Positions 61,898 through 64,000 of a stretch of DNA of 64,000 nucleotides are shown in pieces (position 1 is the stretch's first letter; each line of letters opens with the position of its first letter). A program made the position numbers and the translations under genes. The notes beneath the pieces are model-generated. The model made no database searches. It was not told the origin of the DNA and saw only the letters and a program-made list of their open reading frames with translations. Source of the DNA: Verrucomicrobium sp. BvORR034 (lineage in GTDB: Bacteria > Verrucomicrobiota > Verrucomicrobiia > Verrucomicrobiales > Verrucomicrobiaceae); assembly GCF_000739635.1 (NCBI RefSeq), contig NZ_BATQ01000168.1, positions 1-64,000 of the forward strand, given 5' to 3'.

Positions 61898-63094
61898 ATG
61901 AAGCTCCTCACCCTCCTCTTCCTCGGTGTCGGACTCGCCACCTCCCCCGCCTTTTCGGCTGCAAAAAAGTCCAACGGTCTGCCCGAAGATGCGCAGGAGC
62001 TGGCCATTGGCAGCCCGGCTCCGGATTTCAAGCTTCCGGGCATTGATGGCAAGACGCACACGCTGGCAGACTACAAGGACGCCAAGCTGTTGATGGTTGC
62101 TTTCATCTCGAACCACTGCCCGGATTCGCAGGCCTCAGAGGAGCGCATCAAGAAGCTGGTGGCGGATCTGAAGGAGAAGGGCGCGAGCTTTGCCCTGGTG
62201 GCGATCAACCCCAACAACCCGGCCTCGCTGCGCCCGGATGAGCTGGGGTACTCCAAGTACAACGACAGCTTCGATGAGATGAAGCTCCACGCCAAGGAGC
62301 AGAACTTCAACTTCCCGTATCTCTACGACGGCGAGGCTCAAACTGCAGCCAAGGCCTATGGCTGCCTGGCCACGCCGCATGTGTTCCTCTTCGATGCGGA
62401 CCGCAAGCTCCGCTACAAAGGCGCGTTCGACGACTCCCGCTTCGCCGATCCCGCCACAGTGAAGTCCCATGACGCCCGCAATGCGGTGGAAGCGCTGCTG
62501 GCAGGCAAGCCGGTACCGGCGGAGACCTCCAAGGTGCATGGCTGCTCCACCAAGTGGCTGGGCAAGAAGGCCAACGTGGCCGAGGACGACAAGAAATGGG
62601 CCCATGCCCCGGTGGATGTGGAGAACATCGATGCCGCCGGCGTGGCCGCGATCCGGAAGAACGGCACCAAGAAGGTGCGCCTCATCAACGTGTGGGCCAC
62701 GTGGTGCATCTCATGTGTGGAGGAGTTTCCTGAACTCGCCAAGACGGCCCGCAAGTTCGGCCTGCGTGACTTTGAGTTTATCACCCTGAGCCTGGACCAG
62801 CCAGAATCCAAGGCCAAGGTGAAGGAGTTCCTCGAATCCCAGGGCGCGGCCATCCCGGACAAGATCAAACCCAGCGTGAAGGCGGAGGGCCGCACCACCA
62901 ACAGCTACATCTACACCGGCAGCCACGAAGACCTCATCAAGGCGCTGGATCCCGAGTGGCAGGGCCCCACGCCGCACACCGTGCTGGTGGCGCCGAATGG
63001 CGACATCATCTGGCGGCACAACGGCGAGGTGGATGGTGAAGAAATGCGCGACGCCATCCTCAAATTCATGGGCCGCTACTACAAGCCCGAGTAA
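61898..63094 (+). CDS. Exported double-thioredoxin-fold redoxin
   Basis: 398 residues with a signal peptide (MKLLTLLFLGVGLATSPAFSA). The first thioredoxin-fold domain (to ~200) opens with GSPAPDFKLPGIDGK and has only one Cys in the active-site loop (SNHCPDSQASEER), so it is a peroxiredoxin-like or degenerate site. The second domain (~225-395) has a full CxxC (WATWCISCVEEFPEL, ~270). A CLATPHVFLF motif gives the cis-Pro. Likely periplasmic disulfide exchange or reduction. Uncoupled from the cupin by family E repeat and followed 17 bp later by the TPR gene. Confidence 0.88.
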   Translation: MKLLTLLFLGVGLATSPAFSAAKKSNGLPEDAQELAIGSPAPDFKLPGIDGKTHTLADYKDAKLLMVAFISNHCPDSQASEERIKKLVADLKEKGASFALVAINPNNPASLRPDELGYSKYNDSFDEMKLHAKEQNFNFPYLYDGEAQTAAKAYGCLATPHVFLFDADRKLRYKGAFDDSRFADPATVKSHDARNAVEALLAGKPVPAETSKVHGCSTKWLGKKANVAEDDKKWAHAPVDVENIDAAGVAAIRKNGTKKVRLINVWATWCISCVEEFPELAKTARKFGLRDFEFITLSLDQPESKAKVKEFLESQGAAIPDKIKPSVKAEGRTTNSYIYTGSHEDLIKALDPEWQGPTPHTVLVAPNGDIIWRHNGEVDGEEMRDAILKFMGRYYKPE

Positions 63095-63111
63095 CCTTCC
63101 TTTGCCAATCC

Positions 63112-63828
63112 ATGCGTCTTCCGTCCCCCTCCCGCCCGCCTCTGCGTCCCGCCCTTGCCGGGGCGCTGTTGCTGTTGATTCCTCTTACCGCCGCCCCTCT
63201 TGTGCACGCACAGGCAGAGGCCCAGACGCCGGCCAGCAACTCCAGTCCGGAGGCGATGGCTGATTCGTGGTTCGGAGACGGGGTGGCACTCTTCTTTGCC
63301 GGGAAGGCGAAGGAGAGCGTGGAGGCCTTTGACCAGGCCATCAAGCTCCAGCCAAAGATCGCCCCGCAGCTCTGGCAGCGGGGTCTGGCGCAGTATTATG
63401 CAGAGGACTACGCGGGTGGCAGGAAACAATTCGAGCTGCACCAGACCGTGAACCCCAATGACGTGGAGAACGCCGCCTGGCACTTCATCTGCGTGGCGAA
63501 GAAGGACGGCGCCGAGGCCGCCCGCAAGGTGCTGATCCCGATCGAGGGCGACACCCGTGTGCCCATGAAACAGGTGCACGATCTCTTTGCCGGGAAAGGC
63601 AGTGAAGAAGAGGTGCTGAAGGCCGCCGCCAAAGGTGAGAAAGGCAGCGAGGCACTGCGCAACCAACTGTGCTACGCCCATCTGTACCTGGGCTTGTACG
63701 AAGAAGCGCTCGGCAATGTGGACAAAGCCAAGGCCCACATGGTGAAAGCCGCCACCGAGTACAAGATGGACCACTACATGGGCAAGGTGGCGCAGGTGCA
63801 TGTGAAGCTGCGCTCTTGGGGCCAGTAG
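63112..63828 (+). CDS. Exported TPR protein
   Basis: 238 residues with a signal peptide (ALAGALLLLIPLTAAPLVHAQA). TPR-like helices follow: ADSWFGDGVALFFAGKAKESVEAFDQAIKLQPKIAPQLWQRGLAQYYAEDYAGGRKQFELHQTVNP, and later NQLCYAHLYLGLYEEALGNVDKAKAHMVKAA. Probably periplasmic and protein-binding. It is 17 bp after the redoxin stop, so the two may be co-transcribed and act together. Confidence 0.85.
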   Translation: MRLPSPSRPPLRPALAGALLLLIPLTAAPLVHAQAEAQTPASNSSPEAMADSWFGDGVALFFAGKAKESVEAFDQAIKLQPKIAPQLWQRGLAQYYAEDYAGGRKQFELHQTVNPNDVENAAWHFICVAKKDGAEAARKVLIPIEGDTRVPMKQVHDLFAGKGSEEEVLKAAAKGEKGSEALRNQLCYAHLYLGLYEEALGNVDKAKAHMVKAATEYKMDHYMGKVAQVHVKLRSWGQ

Positions 63829-64000
63829 TTCGGTGCGTCAGTGGAAGGTACCGTCCTGACCGTCCCGCATGCGGGACGGAACTCCAACCCTGCCATTGGA
63901 CCGGAGAGGAGTTGGAGTTCCGCTTTTAAGCGGTCCGGCACCACATTCCCTGCAGCATCGCAACGGGCGTAGTCCGGTTGTGCCAACCGGCTCAGGCAAC
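63829..64000. repeat. Composite repeat after the TPR gene (B + paired A)
   Basis: Family B tract (63829-63848) directly after TAG, then palindrome CCGTCCCGCATGCGGGACGG (63860-63879), GAACTCCAACCC, a spacer, GTTGGAGTTCCG and hairpin CCGCTTTTAAGCGG (63920-63933). The window ends 67 bp later with no further gene. Confidence 0.75.

Overview
The window reads as chromosomal DNA of a Verrucomicrobiota bacterium, probably near Verrucomicrobium, Prosthecobacter or Roseimicrobium. This is inferred from gene content: a complete four-gene Verru_Chthon cassette, a giant autotransporter-repeat protein with a PEP-CTERM tail, a PVC-type CxxCH heme protein, and a mutagenesis cassette preceded by an exact match to the published Verrucomicrobia LexA motif TGTTC-N4-GAACA. 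No rRNA, tRNA, CRISPR array, phage or transposase gene was seen.

Layout. 0-2.5 kb: hscB-hscA chaperone pair. 2.7-5.6 kb: small orphans (exported protein, GNAT, NTF2-like, DUF2293). 5.6-19.2 kb: Verru_Chthon cassette A-B-C-D (pilin-like proteins) downstream of a ~2440-residue PATR/PEP-CTERM surface protein. 19.5-26.3 kb: sensory island with a periplasmic-propeller histidine kinase, its NarL-type response regulator and three paralogous PAS-AraC regulators; two related palindromes lie in its control regions and a 174-bp MITE-like element sits between two AraC genes. 26.5-28.1 kb: PQQ-type propeller protein. 28.1-36.2 kb: imuA-imuB-dnaE2 followed on the same strand by a radical-SAM DNA-repair protein and a DUF4130-UdgX fusion. 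36.4-46.5 kb: exported protein, prolyl oligopeptidase, TPR protein, DCC1-type protein, the large PVC heme protein and an ankyrin/zinc-ribbon membrane protein. 46.6-51.9 kb: nine small minus-strand genes (DUF4259, DUF1877, zinc ribbon, LRR-like, membrane proteins) that look like an accessory or immunity-type array. 52.3-54.1 kb: zinc alcohol dehydrogenase and SDR. 54.5-59.0 kb: mcsA-mcsB-clpC protein-arginine-phosphorylation operon. 59.0-63.8 kb: class IV aminotransferase, LolD-like ABC ATPase, cupin, double-thioredoxin protein and TPR protein.

Genes that work together: hscB/hscA in Fe-S assembly; Verru_Chthon A-D as a probable minor-pseudopilin-like complex, with the PATR protein as possible client; kinase/response regulator/AraC group as a probable regulator of the surface locus; imuA/imuB/dnaE2 with rSAM and UdgX in DNA damage tolerance; McsA/McsB/ClpC in protein quality control.

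From about 36 kb onward the gaps between genes are filled with several families of short modular repeats: hairpins with compensating stem changes, a tract that starts directly after stop codons in sense orientation, and AT-rich oligomers. I did not see these families in the first 36 kb. They and the stand-alone pilin-like cassette are the least explained parts of the window.
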